Numbered from the stretch's first letter, positions 9,279 through 19,412 are shown. The stretch: DNA of 64,000 bases from Synechocystis sp. PCC 7338 (GCF_018282115.1 NZ_CP054306.1:3640691-3704690); one strand, 5' to 3'. The notes: generated from the sequence alone by a model not told the origin. Numbers and translations: made by a program.

Positions 9279-10157
9279 ATGGTTGCCCAAACCCCTTCTT
9301 CCCAGCCCCTTTGGTTAACAATCATTTACCTGTTGCGTTGGCATAAACCTGCCGGCCGACTGATTTTGATGATTCCGGCGCTGTGGGCAGTGTGTTTAGC
9401 GGCCCAAGGCCTGCCTCCCCTGCCTCTTTTGGGTGTCATCACTTTGGGAACCCTGGCCACCAGTGGTTTAGGCTGTGTAGTCAATGACCTGTGGGACCGG
9501 GATATTGATCCCCAAGTGGAACGCACCAAGCAACGCCCGTTAGCGGCCCGCACCCTCTCCGTGCAGGTGGGCATTGGGGTGGGATTAGTGGCCTTGCTGT
9601 GTGCCGCAGGACTAGCCTTTTACCTCACTCCCCTCAGTTTTTGGCTTTGTGTGGCGGCGGTGCCGGTCATTGTTGCTTACCCCGGTGCGAAAAGAGTTTT
9701 CCCGGTGCCCCAGTTAGTTCTGTCCATCGCTTGGGGTTTTGCCGTGCTGATTAGTTGGAGTGCTGTCACAGGGGATTTGACCACTGCCACCTGGGTACTT
9801 TGGGGGGCCACCGTGTTTTGGACCCTCGGTTTTGACACGGTTTATGCCATGGCAGATCGGGAGGACGATCGCCGCATTGGTGTTAATTCCAGTGCTCTAT
9901 TTTTCGGTCAGTACGTCGGGGAAGCAGTGGGGATATTTTTTGCCCTCACCATTGGTTGTTTATTTTATTTGGGCATGATTTTAATGCTCAATCCCCTCTA
10001 TTGGCTCAGCTTGGCGATCGCCATTGTGGGTTGGGTAATCCAATACATCCAACTCAGTGCCCCCACCCCGGAACCGAAACTATACGGTCAAATTTTTGGA
10101 CAAAACGTCACCATTGGCTTTGTGTTACTAGCTGGAATGTTACTGGGCTGGCTTTGA
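9279..10157 (+). CDS. UbiA-family prenyltransferase (4-hydroxybenzoate type, plastoquinone pathway)
   Basis: The 292-aa integral membrane protein carries the first Asp-rich motif NDLWDRDIDPQ (about residue 69) and the second DREDDRRIG (about residue 195), which bind the Mg-diphosphate of the polyprenyl donor, plus about eight hydrophobic helices. In Synechocystis the 4-hydroxybenzoate solanesyltransferase is encoded upstream of psbD2 in this arrangement, so a role in plastoquinone head-group prenylation is likely. ATG at 9279 (MVAQTPSS) was chosen; the longer frame from 9168 overlaps the upstream gene and encodes a low-quality extension. Confidence 0.88.
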   Translation: MVAQTPSSQPLWLTIIYLLRWHKPAGRLILMIPALWAVCLAAQGLPPLPLLGVITLGTLATSGLGCVVNDLWDRDIDPQVERTKQRPLAARTLSVQVGIGVGLVALLCAAGLAFYLTPLSFWLCVAAVPVIVAYPGAKRVFPVPQLVLSIAWGFAVLISWSAVTGDLTTATWVLWGATVFWTLGFDTVYAMADREDDRRIGVNSSALFFGQYVGEAVGIFFALTIGCLFYLGMILMLNPLYWLSLAIAIVGWVIQYIQLSAPTPEPKLYGQIFGQNVTIGFVLLAGMLLGWL

Positions 10158-10208
10158 CCCGTAACTATGCTCCAATCCCTTTCCCACTGGCAGATTCCTC
10201 AAATTTGC

Positions 10209-10226
10209 TTTACAATGGGAAACATT
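10209..10226 (+). promoter_or_regulatory. HLR1-like (RpaB) direct repeat overlapping the psbD2 promoter
   Basis: The 18 bases are TTTACAAT-GG-GAAACATT. The first half fits the published high-light regulatory element (G/T)TTACA(T/A)(T/A) exactly; the second half matches 6 of 8 positions at the required 2-bp spacing. TACAAT (10211-10216) also resembles a -10 box, with a weak TGGCAG about 16 bp upstream, so an RpaB site here would overlap the promoter and could repress psbD2 in low light. The implied leader is about 120 nt. Confidence 0.4.
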
Positions 10227-10346
10227 AAGAAAAATTAAGATTTCCCGGTTCTTTCTCATTTTTGCTCCCAACGACGGGCAAAGCCATGGGTCGGCGATCG
10301 GGAGAGAAAATTTTCCTTCGTAATTATTATTTGGAGATTTTGCGCC

Positions 10347-11405
10347 ATGACCATTGCAGTCGGACGCGCCCCAGTCGAAAGAGGATGGTTTGATGTCCTC
10401 GACGATTGGCTAAAGCGTGATCGTTTCGTATTTATTGGTTGGTCTGGTTTGCTGCTCTTCCCCTGTGCCTTCATGGCCCTGGGGGGATGGCTGACCGGCA
10501 CCACCTTCGTTACTTCCTGGTACACCCACGGTCTAGCCAGTTCCTATCTAGAAGGAGCTAACTTCCTGACCGTGGCGGTCTCTTCCCCCGCCGATGCCTT
10601 CGGCCATTCCCTCCTGTTCCTCTGGGGGCCCGAAGCCCAAGGTAACCTGACCCGCTGGTTTCAAATTGGTGGTTTGTGGCCCTTCGTTGCCCTCCACGGT
10701 GCTTTCGGTCTGATTGGCTTTATGCTGCGTCAGTTCGAAATTTCCCGTCTGGTCGGCATTCGTCCCTACAACGCCATCGCTTTCTCTGGTCCCATTGCGG
10801 TGTTTGTCAGCGTCTTTTTGATGTACCCCCTGGGACAATCCAGTTGGTTCTTTGCTCCTAGCTTTGGGGTAGCGGGAATCTTCCGATTCATTTTGTTCCT
10901 GCAAGGGTTCCACAACTGGACCTTGAACCCCTTCCACATGATGGGTGTTGCCGGTATTCTCGGTGGTGCTTTGTTATGTGCCATTCACGGTGCCACTGTG
11001 GAAAACACCCTGTTTGAAGATGGGGAAGATTCCAACACTTTCCGGGCATTTGAACCCACCCAAGCAGAAGAAACCTATTCTATGGTGACCGCTAACCGTT
11101 TCTGGTCTCAGATTTTCGGTATTGCCTTCTCCAACAAACGGTGGTTGCACTTCTTCATGTTGTTCGTGCCGGTAACTGGTCTGTGGATGAGTTCCGTGGG
11201 TATTGTTGGTTTAGCCTTGAACCTACGGGCCTATGACTTCGTCTCCCAGGAGCTACGGGCAGCGGAAGACCCGGAATTTGAAACGTTTTATACAAAAAAC
11301 ATTTTGTTGAACGAAGGGATGCGCGCCTGGATGGCTCCCCAAGATCAACCCCATGAAAACTTTATCTTCCCTGAGGAGGTTCTGCCCCGGGGTAACGCTC
11401 TCTAA
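10347..11405 (+). CDS. psbD2: Photosystem II D2 protein (second copy, psbD2)
   Basis: The 352-aa protein is D2, the reaction-centre partner of D1 that binds P680 chlorophyll, pheophytin and plastoquinone QA. The five-helix pattern is complete; [15 protein letters not shown] contains the P680 and iron/QA histidines, and the C-terminus is [11 protein letters not shown]. psbC, which overlaps the other psbD copy in cyanobacteria, does not follow; instead there is a terminator at 11488 and a ParA gene, so this is the monocistronic second copy. In Synechocystis and Synechococcus this copy is induced by strong light. ATG at 10347 is preceded by GGAG at about 10332. Confidence 0.96.
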
Positions 11406-11487
11406 GGCTTTGTAAAACAGTCATCCCTCGAAAAATGACTAAAAAACAAAACTAATTGAGCAAAACATCAGCAATTAGCTAAAGTTG

Positions 11488-11516
11488 GGAGAGTGTTACC
11501 GCTCTCCTTTTTCTTT
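11488..11516 (+). terminator. Intrinsic terminator after psbD2
   Basis: GGAGAG (11488-11493) pairs with CTCTCC (11502-11507) and is followed directly by TTTTTCTTTT. It ends the psbD2 transcript just before the ParA gene. Confidence 0.75.
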
Positions 11517-11527
11517 TGCTCTAGCCG

Positions 11528-12115
11528 ATGATTATTGCCATCACTGCCCTCAAAGGGGGCGTTGGGAAAACTACCACCGCTGTCCACCTGGCGGCTTATC
11601 TGCAACAAAAGGATCAAACATTGCTGATCGACGCGGACCGCAATCGTTCGGCGTTGATTTGGGCCAGGGAAGAAAAGTTACCTTTCTACGTTGCTTCCCA
11701 GGCGGGCTCCACAGCATTAATTCGTAAATATCCCCACATTGTGGTGGACACCAGGGCCATGCCGGAGTTGGATGAGTTTCGGGATTTGGCGGAGGGGAGC
11801 GATCTGTTGATTATTCCCACCACTCCGAATCATTTGGATTTGGATGCCACTTTAAAGGCGGCGGAGCAGTTGGCATCCCTAAAGGTTAACTACAAAATTT
11901 TGTTGACCAAGGTAGATGCCCGTACCCGTAGCGGTCGAGAAGCAAGGCAGTTATTGCAGGCGGAAAATTTACCTCTGTTCACAACAGAAATTCCCCTCTT
12001 GGTGGCCTTTGAGCGGGCTTCCCAGTCGGGGGTAATTATTCGAGATTACGTCGATCCCCGTTCCCATTTGGCCTGGGGTCGCTATAAAGCGGTGGGCCGG
12101 GAAATTTTACCCTAG
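11528..12115 (+). CDS. ParA/MinD-family ATPase
   Basis: The 195-aa protein has the deviant Walker A KGGVGKTT at residues 9-16 (signature Lys at residue 10), Walker A' LLIDADRN, Walker B-like HIVVDTRA and LLTKVDAR. It is a short ParA-type ATPase of the kind that positions DNA or protein cargo on the nucleoid. No ParB-like gene or parS site was recognised nearby. It ends 3 bp before the next gene's possible TTG, or 18 bp before its ATG, so the two are probably one operon. Confidence 0.88.
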   Translation: MIIAITALKGGVGKTTTAVHLAAYLQQKDQTLLIDADRNRSALIWAREEKLPFYVASQAGSTALIRKYPHIVVDTRAMPELDEFRDLAEGSDLLIIPTTPNHLDLDATLKAAEQLASLKVNYKILLTKVDARTRSGREARQLLQAENLPLFTTEIPLLVAFERASQSGVIIRDYVDPRSHLAWGRYKAVGREILP

Positions 12116-12133
12116 ACTTTGGCACAATATTTG

Positions 12134-13444
12134 ATGACGGTTCCCTACCCTACTCCCCTACTGGCCACATCCAGCAAAGCTTTATATCATCAGGTTTCGA
12201 GCCTGTTGCTATACCAAGGTATTTTCGACCACCCCATTGGGGAAGCTTTTTTAGATTTGTTACGCTGTTTGCACCACAATGGGACTAACCAAAAGCCTGA
12301 AGCCACAGTTTGTCTGCAAGCCTATGGGACATGGTTTCGTCATTTGGCGGAGGTGGGTCAAAGTTGGCAGGATTTTTTACTCGATCGCCTATTGGAAGAT
12401 GAGAACCCATTTAGTGCACGGGTGCAAAGGGAAGAATTGGCCCAATTGCCAACTAGTTTGCAGGATGCGGCCCGCCATGATCTGAATTTGATCCAAATGG
12501 TTTACCAATGCCCGCCGGAACAGATTTTGCAGTGGGTAATCATTGCCTCCCAAACCCCAGTGGCGTTAAAGGCTTGGCAGGTGCCCAACCAGCTAGAGTT
12601 TCCTGCAGAAAGCGGCCAAAGCTGGGGCGAAAAATTGGCTTATCTGGTGGCCCATTATCGGCAAAAAGGCGTGGGAGCGGTGGCCCATTACCGGGCTTTT
12701 CGTTGGCAGGGGAAAAAATTACAGGGGGTGCCCCAAATAGATGGCGTTCGATTGGCGGATTTGGTGGGCTACGATGAGCCACAACGGGCCCTCTGTCAAA
12801 ATACCCAGTGCCTTTTGCAAGGATTACCGGCTCTGAATGTGTTGCTCTATGGCAGTCGGGGCAGTGGCAAATCTTCCTTGGTAAAAGCCTTGGTTAATCA
12901 TTATGGCGACGAAGGTTTACGCTTGGTGGAAGTATCTCCCCAGGATTTGATTACTCTGCCTTTATTGGTGGAAAAATTACGCAGCTATCCGCAAAAATTT
13001 ATCATTTTTGTTGATGATCTCTCCTTTGAGGAGGAGGATGAACGTTTCAAAAGTTTAAAGGTTGTGTTGGAAGGCGATTTAGTCGCCCGCCCTGCCAATG
13101 TGGTCATTTATGCCACCAGCAACCGCCGTCATTTAATCCGAGAATTTTTTGGCGATCGCCCTTCGCCCCAGGATGCCGATGAGGTACAAGCTTGGGACAC
13201 GGTGCAGGAAAAATTATCTTTTAGTGATCGTTTCGGCCTAACGTTAACTTTTCCGCCAGCTAACCAGGACACCTATTTAGCGATAGTGCATCACCTAGCT
13301 AAACAAGCGCAGCTTAACCTGCCGGCAACGGAATTAGATTTTCGGGCTAAACAATGGGCCACCCGCCATAACGGGCGATCGGGCCGCACCGCCAAGCAGT
13401 TTGTGGATTATTTAATCGGCGAACAAGGTTTAACTTCCCCTTAA
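12134..13444 (+). CDS. DUF815-like AAA+ ATPase
   Basis: The protein of 436 aa (441 if the TTG at 12119 is used) has a helical N-terminal half and a C-terminal ATPase domain: Walker A YGSRGSGKSSLVKAL near residues 239-252, Walker B FIIFVDDLSFEEED near 290-303, sensor I NVVIYATSNRRHLI and a sensor 2-like SGRTAKQFVDYL. DUF815 proteins are AAA+ ATPases of unknown role. Its position directly behind a ParA ATPase suggests a shared function, but this is inference. Confidence 0.8.
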   Translation: MTVPYPTPLLATSSKALYHQVSSLLLYQGIFDHPIGEAFLDLLRCLHHNGTNQKPEATVCLQAYGTWFRHLAEVGQSWQDFLLDRLLEDENPFSARVQREELAQLPTSLQDAARHDLNLIQMVYQCPPEQILQWVIIASQTPVALKAWQVPNQLEFPAESGQSWGEKLAYLVAHYRQKGVGAVAHYRAFRWQGKKLQGVPQIDGVRLADLVGYDEPQRALCQNTQCLLQGLPALNVLLYGSRGSGKSSLVKALVNHYGDEGLRLVEVSPQDLITLPLLVEKLRSYPQKFIIFVDDLSFEEEDERFKSLKVVLEGDLVARPANVVIYATSNRRHLIREFFGDRPSPQDADEVQAWDTVQEKLSFSDRFGLTLTFPPANQDTYLAIVHHLAKQAQLNLPATELDFRAKQWATRHNGRSGRTAKQFVDYLIGEQGLTSP

Positions 13445-13467
13445 CATTTCCTAATTTTGACATCACC

Positions 13468-13746
13468 ATGGATTGGCAACTGTTTGGACTGAGTTTTATC
13501 ACCGTTTTTTTGGCGGAAATTGGCGACAAAAGCCAGTTAGCGGCGATCGCCTTAGGGGGCAGTGCCAAATCTCCCCGGGCCGTATTTTTCGGTTCCGTGA
13601 CCGCATTAATTTTAGCCAGTTTCCTTGGGGTTTTGGCCGGGGGCAGTCTAGCTCAGTTTTTGCCTACTAAGCTACTCAAAGCCTTGGCCGCTCTGGGTTT
13701 TACTGTTATGGCCCTGCGTTTACTGTGGCCCGACCAAGAAGATTAG
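13468..13746 (+). CDS. Single-domain UPF0016 (GDT1/TMEM165) protein, half of a Mn/Ca exporter
   Basis: The 92-aa membrane protein has one copy of the E-x-G-D-(K/R)-(S/T) motif ([14 protein letters not shown] at residues 13-26) and three hydrophobic helices. Full-length members (Mnx, TMEM165) contain two such motifs. I recall that Synechocystis has paired half-size proteins (Hmx1/Hmx2) that form a heteromeric Mn exporter, and this gene fits the Hmx2-type half; the partner is not adjacent. Its last 4 bp overlap the stop of hisG on the other strand. Confidence 0.78.
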   Translation: MDWQLFGLSFITVFLAEIGDKSQLAAIALGGSAKSPRAVFFGSVTALILASFLGVLAGGSLAQFLPTKLLKALAALGFTVMALRLLWPDQED

Positions 13747-14375
13747 ATCACCGACCGTAATTTTTCCACCCAGTCCAACAGGCGATCGCCATTAACCCGA
13801 TAACTGAGGGGATGGGCAATGAGCCGGGCACTGCTGTCGAACAAAACCTCAATTTCCACCAAGCCATTTTCTTGGAGGGTACGACCAGTGGATACCAAAT
13901 CCACAATGGCTTCCGACATACCCGTGATGGGCCCCAACTCCACCGAACCATAGAGAGGAATAATTTCCACCGGTAAATCCAAACGACGGAAATGCTCCAG
14001 GGCACAATGGACAAACTTAGAAGCCACCCGGCCATGGGGCGGTAAATCCACCGATCGCCGATAGGGACTCGCTTGGGGCACCGCCACCGAAAGACGACAG
14101 CCCCCAAAATTTAAATCCGCCAACTGGGCCACCGCTGGTTTTTTTTCCCGCAGAATGTCATAGCCCACAATGCCCAACTGGGCCTGGCCATATTCCACAT
14201 ACACCGGCACATCCCAAGCTCTCACCAACAAAGCCTTGGCCCGATGGGTGGGATCAACAATTTGTAGCTGACGGTTTTTGGGTTCGAGGAAAGCAGAAAA
14301 ATCTAGGCCAATTTGCTGGAAACGGTCAATACTATCCCGCAACAACGAGCCTTTCGGTAAAGCAATGGTGAGCAT
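13743..14375 (-). CDS. hisG: ATP phosphoribosyltransferase, short form
   Basis: HisG joins ATP and PRPP in the first step of histidine synthesis. The 210-aa length is the short form that needs the HisZ regulatory subunit, expected elsewhere. It begins [12 protein letters not shown] and includes [22 protein letters not shown] (PRPP loop) and a final [14 protein letters not shown]. It follows glmU by 6 bp on the same strand. Confidence 0.95.
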   Translation of the reverse strand: MLTIALPKGSLLRDSIDRFQQIGLDFSAFLEPKNRQLQIVDPTHRAKALLVRAWDVPVYVEYGQAQLGIVGYDILREKKPAVAQLADLNFGGCRLSVAVPQASPYRRSVDLPPHGRVASKFVHCALEHFRRLDLPVEIIPLYGSVELGPITGMSEAIVDLVSTGRTLQENGLVEIEVLFDSSARLIAHPLSYRVNGDRLLDWVEKLRSVI

Positions 14376-14381
14376 AACAAT

Positions 14382-15752
14382 TTAAGATTGACCCGACTGC
14401 GGGGCTGGGGGCACTTGCCAATTATCAATGATACGTTGCCGTGGCCTGGCGATCGCCAAAGATCCGGCCGGCACATCCCGGTTGATCACCGATCCCGCCG
14501 CCACCGTTACCCCTTCTCCCACCTGCACGGGCGCTACGAAGACACTATTGGCCCCCGTTTTAGTTCCACTGCCAATCACAGTTGCATGCTTACTCACCCC
14601 GTCATAATTGGCAGTAATGGTACCGGCCCCCACATTGACCCGCTCTCCAAGCACTGCATCCCCCAGGTAGCTGAGGTGGGCCACATTAGATTGGGCGCCA
14701 ATGACAGATTTTTTCACCTCAACAAAATTACCAATGCGACAGTTAGCTTGAATATCTGCTTCTCCCCGAATGTGACTATAGGGGCCAAGGCGGCAACCAT
14801 CCCCAATCTGACTTTGGCTAACCACGGAAAATAGAACCGATGCCTCAGAGCCAATGCTACTATCCTCGATCAAGCTACCGGGGCCAATGCGACTGCCACG
14901 ACCGATGAGCGTTTTACCCCGCAGGTGGGTGTTGGGTTCAATGATCACATCCGCCTCCAGCACCACCGTGTCGTCAATGGTGATGCTATCGGGATTAATC
15001 AAAGTAATGCCCTGGGCCATCCACTCATCCTTGATGCGATTTTGCAAAATATCATTGGCCGCCGCCAACTGTTTGCGGTCATTGATGCCGTTAATTTCTA
15101 AATAATCGTCCACATCCACCGCCATTACCTGGTCTAGGTAATCCACCACTTCCGTCAGGTAATATTCCTGTTGATCGTTGTTGGCCGACAATTTAGGCAG
15201 AGCTGCTGCTAACTTGGGCCAGTGGAAACAGTAAATCCCCCCATTCACCCGATGGTTTTGCCGTTGGGCCGCATTGCAGTCCCGATCCTCGACAATTTGC
15301 GTAACCCGGTTATCCCCGTTGCAAAATACCCGACCGTAACCCTTTGGATCTGGTAAATGGGCTGTGAGCAGGGTGGCCGCATTGCCATGACGTTGGTGGG
15401 TGGCAATTAAATTTTCCAAAGTTGCCGACCGCAGTAGGGGCGCATCGCCGTTGAGCACCAACAAATCACCCTGATAGTCTTTGAGGCAAGGCAGTAACTG
15501 CTGAATGGCGTGGCCAGTACCCAATTGTTCCCTTTGTTCCACAAATTCCACGTCCGATCGCCCGGCCAAGGAAGATTCCACGGCGGCGGCCTGGTAGCCC
15601 ACAATTAATATCTGTCTTTCGGGGGTGAGGGGACGGCAACTTTGCAATACCCTTTCCACCAAACTATAGCCCCCCAATTGATGGAGCACTTTGGGTAAGT
15701 CCGATTTCATTCGGGTACCTTTCCCCGCCGCTAACACTGCAACCGCCACCAT
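14382..15752 (-). CDS. glmU: Bifunctional GlcN-1-P acetyltransferase / UDP-GlcNAc pyrophosphorylase
   Basis: GlmU makes UDP-GlcNAc for peptidoglycan and outer-membrane glycolipids. ATG at 15752 ([20 protein letters not shown]) gives 456 aa, the usual length; the 35-residue upstream extension lacks family features. The N-terminal uridylyltransferase has [18 protein letters not shown] and VNGGIYCF; the C-terminal left-handed beta helix shows hexapeptide repeats and the acetyl-CoA/active-site region [19 protein letters not shown]. Closely upstream of hisG. Confidence 0.96.
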   Translation of the reverse strand: MVAVAVLAAGKGTRMKSDLPKVLHQLGGYSLVERVLQSCRPLTPERQILIVGYQAAAVESSLAGRSDVEFVEQREQLGTGHAIQQLLPCLKDYQGDLLVLNGDAPLLRSATLENLIATHQRHGNAATLLTAHLPDPKGYGRVFCNGDNRVTQIVEDRDCNAAQRQNHRVNGGIYCFHWPKLAAALPKLSANNDQQEYYLTEVVDYLDQVMAVDVDDYLEINGINDRKQLAAANDILQNRIKDEWMAQGITLINPDSITIDDTVVLEADVIIEPNTHLRGKTLIGRGSRIGPGSLIEDSSIGSEASVLFSVVSQSQIGDGCRLGPYSHIRGEADIQANCRIGNFVEVKKSVIGAQSNVAHLSYLGDAVLGERVNVGAGTITANYDGVSKHATVIGSGTKTGANSVFVAPVQVGEGVTVAAGSVINRDVPAGSLAIARPRQRIIDNWQVPPAPQSGQS

Positions 15753-16012
15753 AATGGTTTTCTGTCCTGATCGTCGCCATTGAGTATATCGTGATTGGGG
15801 CAAGGCAAATTCAGCCACGAAACTGGCAACCAAGAACCATCGGCAAAACCTTAACAAAAACTTTATGGTTGCCCAAACCCTAGGAAAACTAAGTATTTAT
15901 ACGGGAGCGCAAAGAATTGTAATAGATAATACAGCAAAGCCCCCCTTTGTTTGTATTTGGGGTTAGGTTATAGTTGTGTGTAGGCTTCGATCTCAGAATT
16001 TTGGTGACTTTT

Positions 16013-16255
16013 ATGAGTACTGCAACTTTAACTCCCCTTTCCTCCTTCGGCTACGATATCAATATGCTCAAGGATGAAGCCCGCCTGTTAGTGGAGCGGG
16101 GTACGGTGAGCCGTCACCAACCGATTTATGTCCTCTGTCAGTATATTCCTGCCCGGGAATGGGTCTGTGTGGAATGCGAGTTAGAAAGAAATGACTATCT
16201 ACTACGGGATCAGATTGGTGACTTGATGTCCTGCGAATGTTGGGAAAATGATTAA
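16013..16255 (+). CDS. DUF4327-like small cyanobacterial protein
   Basis: The 80-aa protein starts at ATG 16013 (MSTATLTPLSSFGYD); the longer GTG-type start at 15974 lacks support. The core SFGYDINMLKDEARLLVERG and QPIYVLCQYIPAREWVCVE, with the acidic C-terminus IGDLMSCECWEND, matches my memory of the DUF4327 family, which is restricted to cyanobacteria. Its function is unknown. It stands alone between glmU and rsgA. TTGTAA...GATAAT upstream could form a promoter. Confidence 0.75.
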   Translation: MSTATLTPLSSFGYDINMLKDEARLLVERGTVSRHQPIYVLCQYIPAREWVCVECELERNDYLLRDQIGDLMSCECWEND

Positions 16256-16283
16256 TTGATTGGTTTTGGTTATAGTTTTTAAT

Positions 16284-17399
16284 TTATTCCCAGTCCCAGT
16301 CCTCCTGCAAATTATCTAAATCGGTTTGCTCACAGAAACTATGGAGTTCTTGATGCTCCTGGCGACGGGAATGACGGCGGTATTTTTTAGTTTCTAACTT
16401 CGGTTCATCATACTCCTGACCATCACTGCCGGTTTTAGTTTTCAAACCTGTGTCCGCTTCCTTTGGCTGTTCGGTATTTTGCTGGGCCAAAACCTCCTCG
16501 AGGAAGGCTAGGTAATGGTCATATCGCTCCCAGTTCTGCCCCACAGCACAGTCCGGCTCCCCGCGATGGAGACAATCTTTAAAAAAACACTCCCGCCCCG
16601 CCAACTGCCGTCGTGCTTCGGGAAAGAGATGAATTAATTGGGCTGGTTCAACAGCCAAGTCCGGTTGGTTGAAGCCTGGGGTATCGGCCAGCAGTCCCCC
16701 GGCGGGTAGATCGAATAGTTCCACATGGCGAGTGGTATGGCGGCCTTTGCGTAGTTTGCCTGATACCTTTTTAACCTGTTGTTCCACCCCTGGCACCAGA
16801 AGGTTGATCAGACTGGATTTGCCCACGCCAGAGGGGCCAGCCATGAGGCTAATGCGGTGTTTCAATTTTTCCTGTAATTTTTCCATGCCCCAGCGATTTT
16901 GCACGCTAATGGTGATCGGTGCATAGCCCCAGTCGCCCAGGCGATCGCCCCAGAATTTAACGTCTGTTTCCTCCACCAGATCCTGTTTATTAAGACAGAG
17001 ACTGATTTCCAGTCCCGTGGCTTCCGCTTGTACCAGGAATCGACTCAACTGCCATTCTTCCAGGGGGGGATCGGTGAGGGCAAAGACTAAACAAATTTGC
17101 TCAGCATTGGCCACCGGCGGCCGTTCCAACACAGTGCGGCGGGGATAGACTTTGGCGATCGCCCCTAAATCCCCTTCTGCCACCATGGGAACCTCGGTCG
17201 CGTTACCTTGACCCTGTAACAGCAAGGAAGGGGGTAATTCCACCCGGACTTGATCCCCCACCATGACCTTTTGTCCTACTTTTTTCAGACGGGTACGGCG
17301 GGTGCAGAGCAGTGGCTGGGTAGTCATATTCCGCAGACGCACCCAATAATAGTTAGCTTGAACAGCAATAACTGTGCCCTCATCCGTCGCTTTGGTCAT
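16284..17399 (-). CDS. rsgA: Ribosome biogenesis GTPase RsgA (EngC)
   Basis: The 371-aa protein has an OB fold, then a circularly permuted GTPase with motifs in order G4 (NKQD), G1 (GPSGVGKSSLINLL), G3 (DTPGFN), and a C-terminal zinc knuckle C-x5-C-x-H (CFFKDCLHRGEPDCAV). RsgA acts in late maturation of the 30S subunit. A 70-residue charged tail (EEVLAQQNTEQPKEAD..., ending in EDWDWE) extends beyond the zinc domain. It is 18 bp downstream of the TusA-like gene on the same strand. Confidence 0.95.
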   Translation of the reverse strand: MTKATDEGTVIAVQANYYWVRLRNMTTQPLLCTRRTRLKKVGQKVMVGDQVRVELPPSLLLQGQGNATEVPMVAEGDLGAIAKVYPRRTVLERPPVANAEQICLVFALTDPPLEEWQLSRFLVQAEATGLEISLCLNKQDLVEETDVKFWGDRLGDWGYAPITISVQNRWGMEKLQEKLKHRISLMAGPSGVGKSSLINLLVPGVEQQVKKVSGKLRKGRHTTRHVELFDLPAGGLLADTPGFNQPDLAVEPAQLIHLFPEARRQLAGRECFFKDCLHRGEPDCAVGQNWERYDHYLAFLEEVLAQQNTEQPKEADTGLKTKTGSDGQEYDEPKLETKKYRRHSRRQEHQELHSFCEQTDLDNLQEDWDWE

Positions 17400-17417
17400 C
17401 GTTTAACCCCTAGCCCC

Positions 17418-17672
17418 CTAGGGAACTGCCACCGGAACGGTAATGGTCAAACAATAGGAGGATTCTCCCTCCAATGGCCGTAGGGATTGCTCTGTGTAAC
17501 CCTCCAATTCCAGGCTATGGGGCACCTGCTCCACCGGCTCTCCTCCATCCAGCCACACTTCCAGGCATTGTCCTGGGGCCATCTGGGCCAGTTTGAGCTT
17601 AGTGCGGACAAAATTGATCGGACAGGGAGTGCCCCGCAGATCTAGCAAAATTGGTTCATTGCCCTGGCTCAT
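17418..17672 (-). CDS. TusA/SirA-like sulfur-carrier-family protein
   Basis: The 84-aa protein has the TusA fold pattern with the conserved cysteine in [17 protein letters not shown] (residues 10-26) and an [18 protein letters not shown] segment. The usual CPxP reads CPIN, so the second proline is missing, as I recall for other cyanobacterial members. The start overlaps the dnaJ stop by 4 bp, implying translational coupling in a dnaJ-tusA-rsgA transcript. A role in sulfur transfer or redox chaperoning is inferred only. Confidence 0.75.
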   Translation of the reverse strand: MSQGNEPILLDLRGTPCPINFVRTKLKLAQMAPGQCLEVWLDGGEPVEQVPHSLELEGYTEQSLRPLEGESSYCLTITVPVAVP

Positions 17673-18802
17673 TTATGGAATAACCCCCCTAAAAATCCTT
17701 CCAAGCCCCCTTTGCCGTGGCTCTCACCCTTAATGGTGGCCAGCCGTTCCAGGAGTTCCCGTTCTTCCGAGTTAATGCGGGTGGGAATTTGTACTTTAAC
17801 GGTAATTAGATGATCCCCCCGGATGGTGGCGTTGCCTAATTTGGGCACCCCTTTATTTTCCAGGGTTAATACGGTGTTGGGCTGGGTGCCGGCCGGAATA
17901 GTTAGCTCCGCTTTACCGTCCACCGTGTCCACTTCCAAACGACAACCAAGGATAGCTTGGAGATAACTTACTTCCAAGTTGGAACGAATATTCATCCCTT
18001 CCCGGACAAAATACTTATCCGTTTCCACCATCAGGAAGACGTATAGATCCCCGGCGGGGCCGCCCCGTAGACCGGCATCCCCTTCTTTGCCCACCCGCAG
18101 ACGGGTACCATCGTCTACCCCAGCGGGGATGGTGATTTTGAGCTTTTTCGTTTCTTGCTTGCGGCCAACTCCGTTGCAGGCTTCGCATTTTTCCTCAATG
18201 ACTTCCCCAGTGCCGTTACAGGTGGGGCAGGTGGAAACCTGGGCAAAACTACCAAAGGGGGTGCGGGTTGCCCGGCGGACTTGCCCAGCGCCGTTACAGG
18301 TGCCACAGGTTTTAACCCCGGTGCCTGGTTTAGCACCAGTGCCTTCACAGACCTGACAGGATTCCAGGTGGGGAATGCGAATTTCTTTTTCGCCACCAAA
18401 AATAGCTTCCTGGAACGTTAACTGTAAATCCAGCCGTAGGTCATCTCCCCTGGTGGGGCCGTTAGCCCGACGACGACCCCGTTGTTGGCCCCCCATGCCG
18501 CCCCCAAAACCACCGAAAATGGTTTCAAAGATGTCGGCAAAGTCTCCCATATTGCCCACATCAAAGCCCTGGGCACCGCCACTACTGACCCCTGCTTCGC
18601 CAAATTGGTCGTAGCGCTGACGAATTTCCGGCTCGGAGAGAACTTCGTAGGCCCGGCTAATTTCTTTGAATTTTTCTTCTGCCCCTGGTTCTTTATTAAC
18701 GTCAGGATGATATTTACGGGCTAACCGACGGTAGGCTCGTTTGATTTCATCTTTATTGGCATCCCGCGTCACTCCGAGCGTTTGGTAATAATCCCCAGGC
18801 AT
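17669..18802 (-). CDS. dnaJ: Chaperone DnaJ (type I Hsp40)
   Basis: The 377-aa co-chaperone of DnaK has a J domain with HPD ([10 protein letters not shown]), a Gly-rich linker ([13 protein letters not shown]), four zinc-finger repeats ([32 protein letters not shown]) and the C-terminal substrate-binding beta domain. It is complete, so it is a full type I DnaJ. Confidence 0.96.
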   Translation of the reverse strand: MPGDYYQTLGVTRDANKDEIKRAYRRLARKYHPDVNKEPGAEEKFKEISRAYEVLSEPEIRQRYDQFGEAGVSSGGAQGFDVGNMGDFADIFETIFGGFGGGMGGQQRGRRRANGPTRGDDLRLDLQLTFQEAIFGGEKEIRIPHLESCQVCEGTGAKPGTGVKTCGTCNGAGQVRRATRTPFGSFAQVSTCPTCNGTGEVIEEKCEACNGVGRKQETKKLKITIPAGVDDGTRLRVGKEGDAGLRGGPAGDLYVFLMVETDKYFVREGMNIRSNLEVSYLQAILGCRLEVDTVDGKAELTIPAGTQPNTVLTLENKGVPKLGNATIRGDHLITVKVQIPTRINSEERELLERLATIKGESHGKGGLEGFLGGLFHK

Positions 18803-18908
18803 AATGCGTCGATGTTTTGCTTAACAATAATTGACAAGGCTTCTGTAGTGTTTACTGTAGCAAACTCTCGCCCCTACATGGTTGCCCAGAAATCCCCACC
18901 TCCGCATC

Positions 18909-19412
18909 TCAACCAATGTCGTTGCGGACTCCGTTCAGACCAGCCAGGGCAATGGCAATGGCATCCACGCTATCGTCGATGGGTAGGTCTTCTAGACCAA
19001 AAAAAATTTGCACCATAGCGGCCACCTCTGCTTTATTGGCTTTACCGTTGCCCAGATGGCATTTCCAACTGGATTGGTGCAAAAAGACGGGTTGAATGCT
19101 CTTTTCCCGGTAAATAACGAGGTTTATCACCCCCAAGGCCTGCATTACGCCTCCGGCCGCTTTTATTTGCCGACTAAAAAAAGGCATTTCCATGGCGATC
19201 GCCTGGGGGGAAAATTCTTCTAATAGGGCGTGGATATCTTGCTCAATTTCTACCAACCTTTGCGGGGTGCTGAGGTGCTTGGAAGTTTCGATGATGCCGT
19301 AGTCCACCAGTTGGGCAGATAGATCAGGCTGACCGTCCAGAATAGCCCAGCCAATAATGGCTAAACCGGGGTCAATGCCCAACCAGCGTTGGGCCGCTTC
19401 GGTTTGATCCAT
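18909..19412 (-). CDS. ruvC: Crossover junction endodeoxyribonuclease RuvC
   Basis: The 167-aa Holliday-junction resolvase starts at ATG 19412 (MDQTEAAQRWLGIDPG). Catalytic acids are seen in GIDPG, AMEMPFF and DDSVDAIAIAL. The upstream in-frame extension (47 aa) runs back into the cysQ-like gene and is unlikely. Start and cysQ-like stop are only 4 bp apart, so the two are coupled. Confidence 0.93.
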   Translation of the reverse strand: MDQTEAAQRWLGIDPGLAIIGWAILDGQPDLSAQLVDYGIIETSKHLSTPQRLVEIEQDIHALLEEFSPQAIAMEMPFFSRQIKAAGGVMQALGVINLVIYREKSIQPVFLHQSSWKCHLGNGKANKAEVAAMVQIFFGLEDLPIDDSVDAIAIALAGLNGVRNDIG

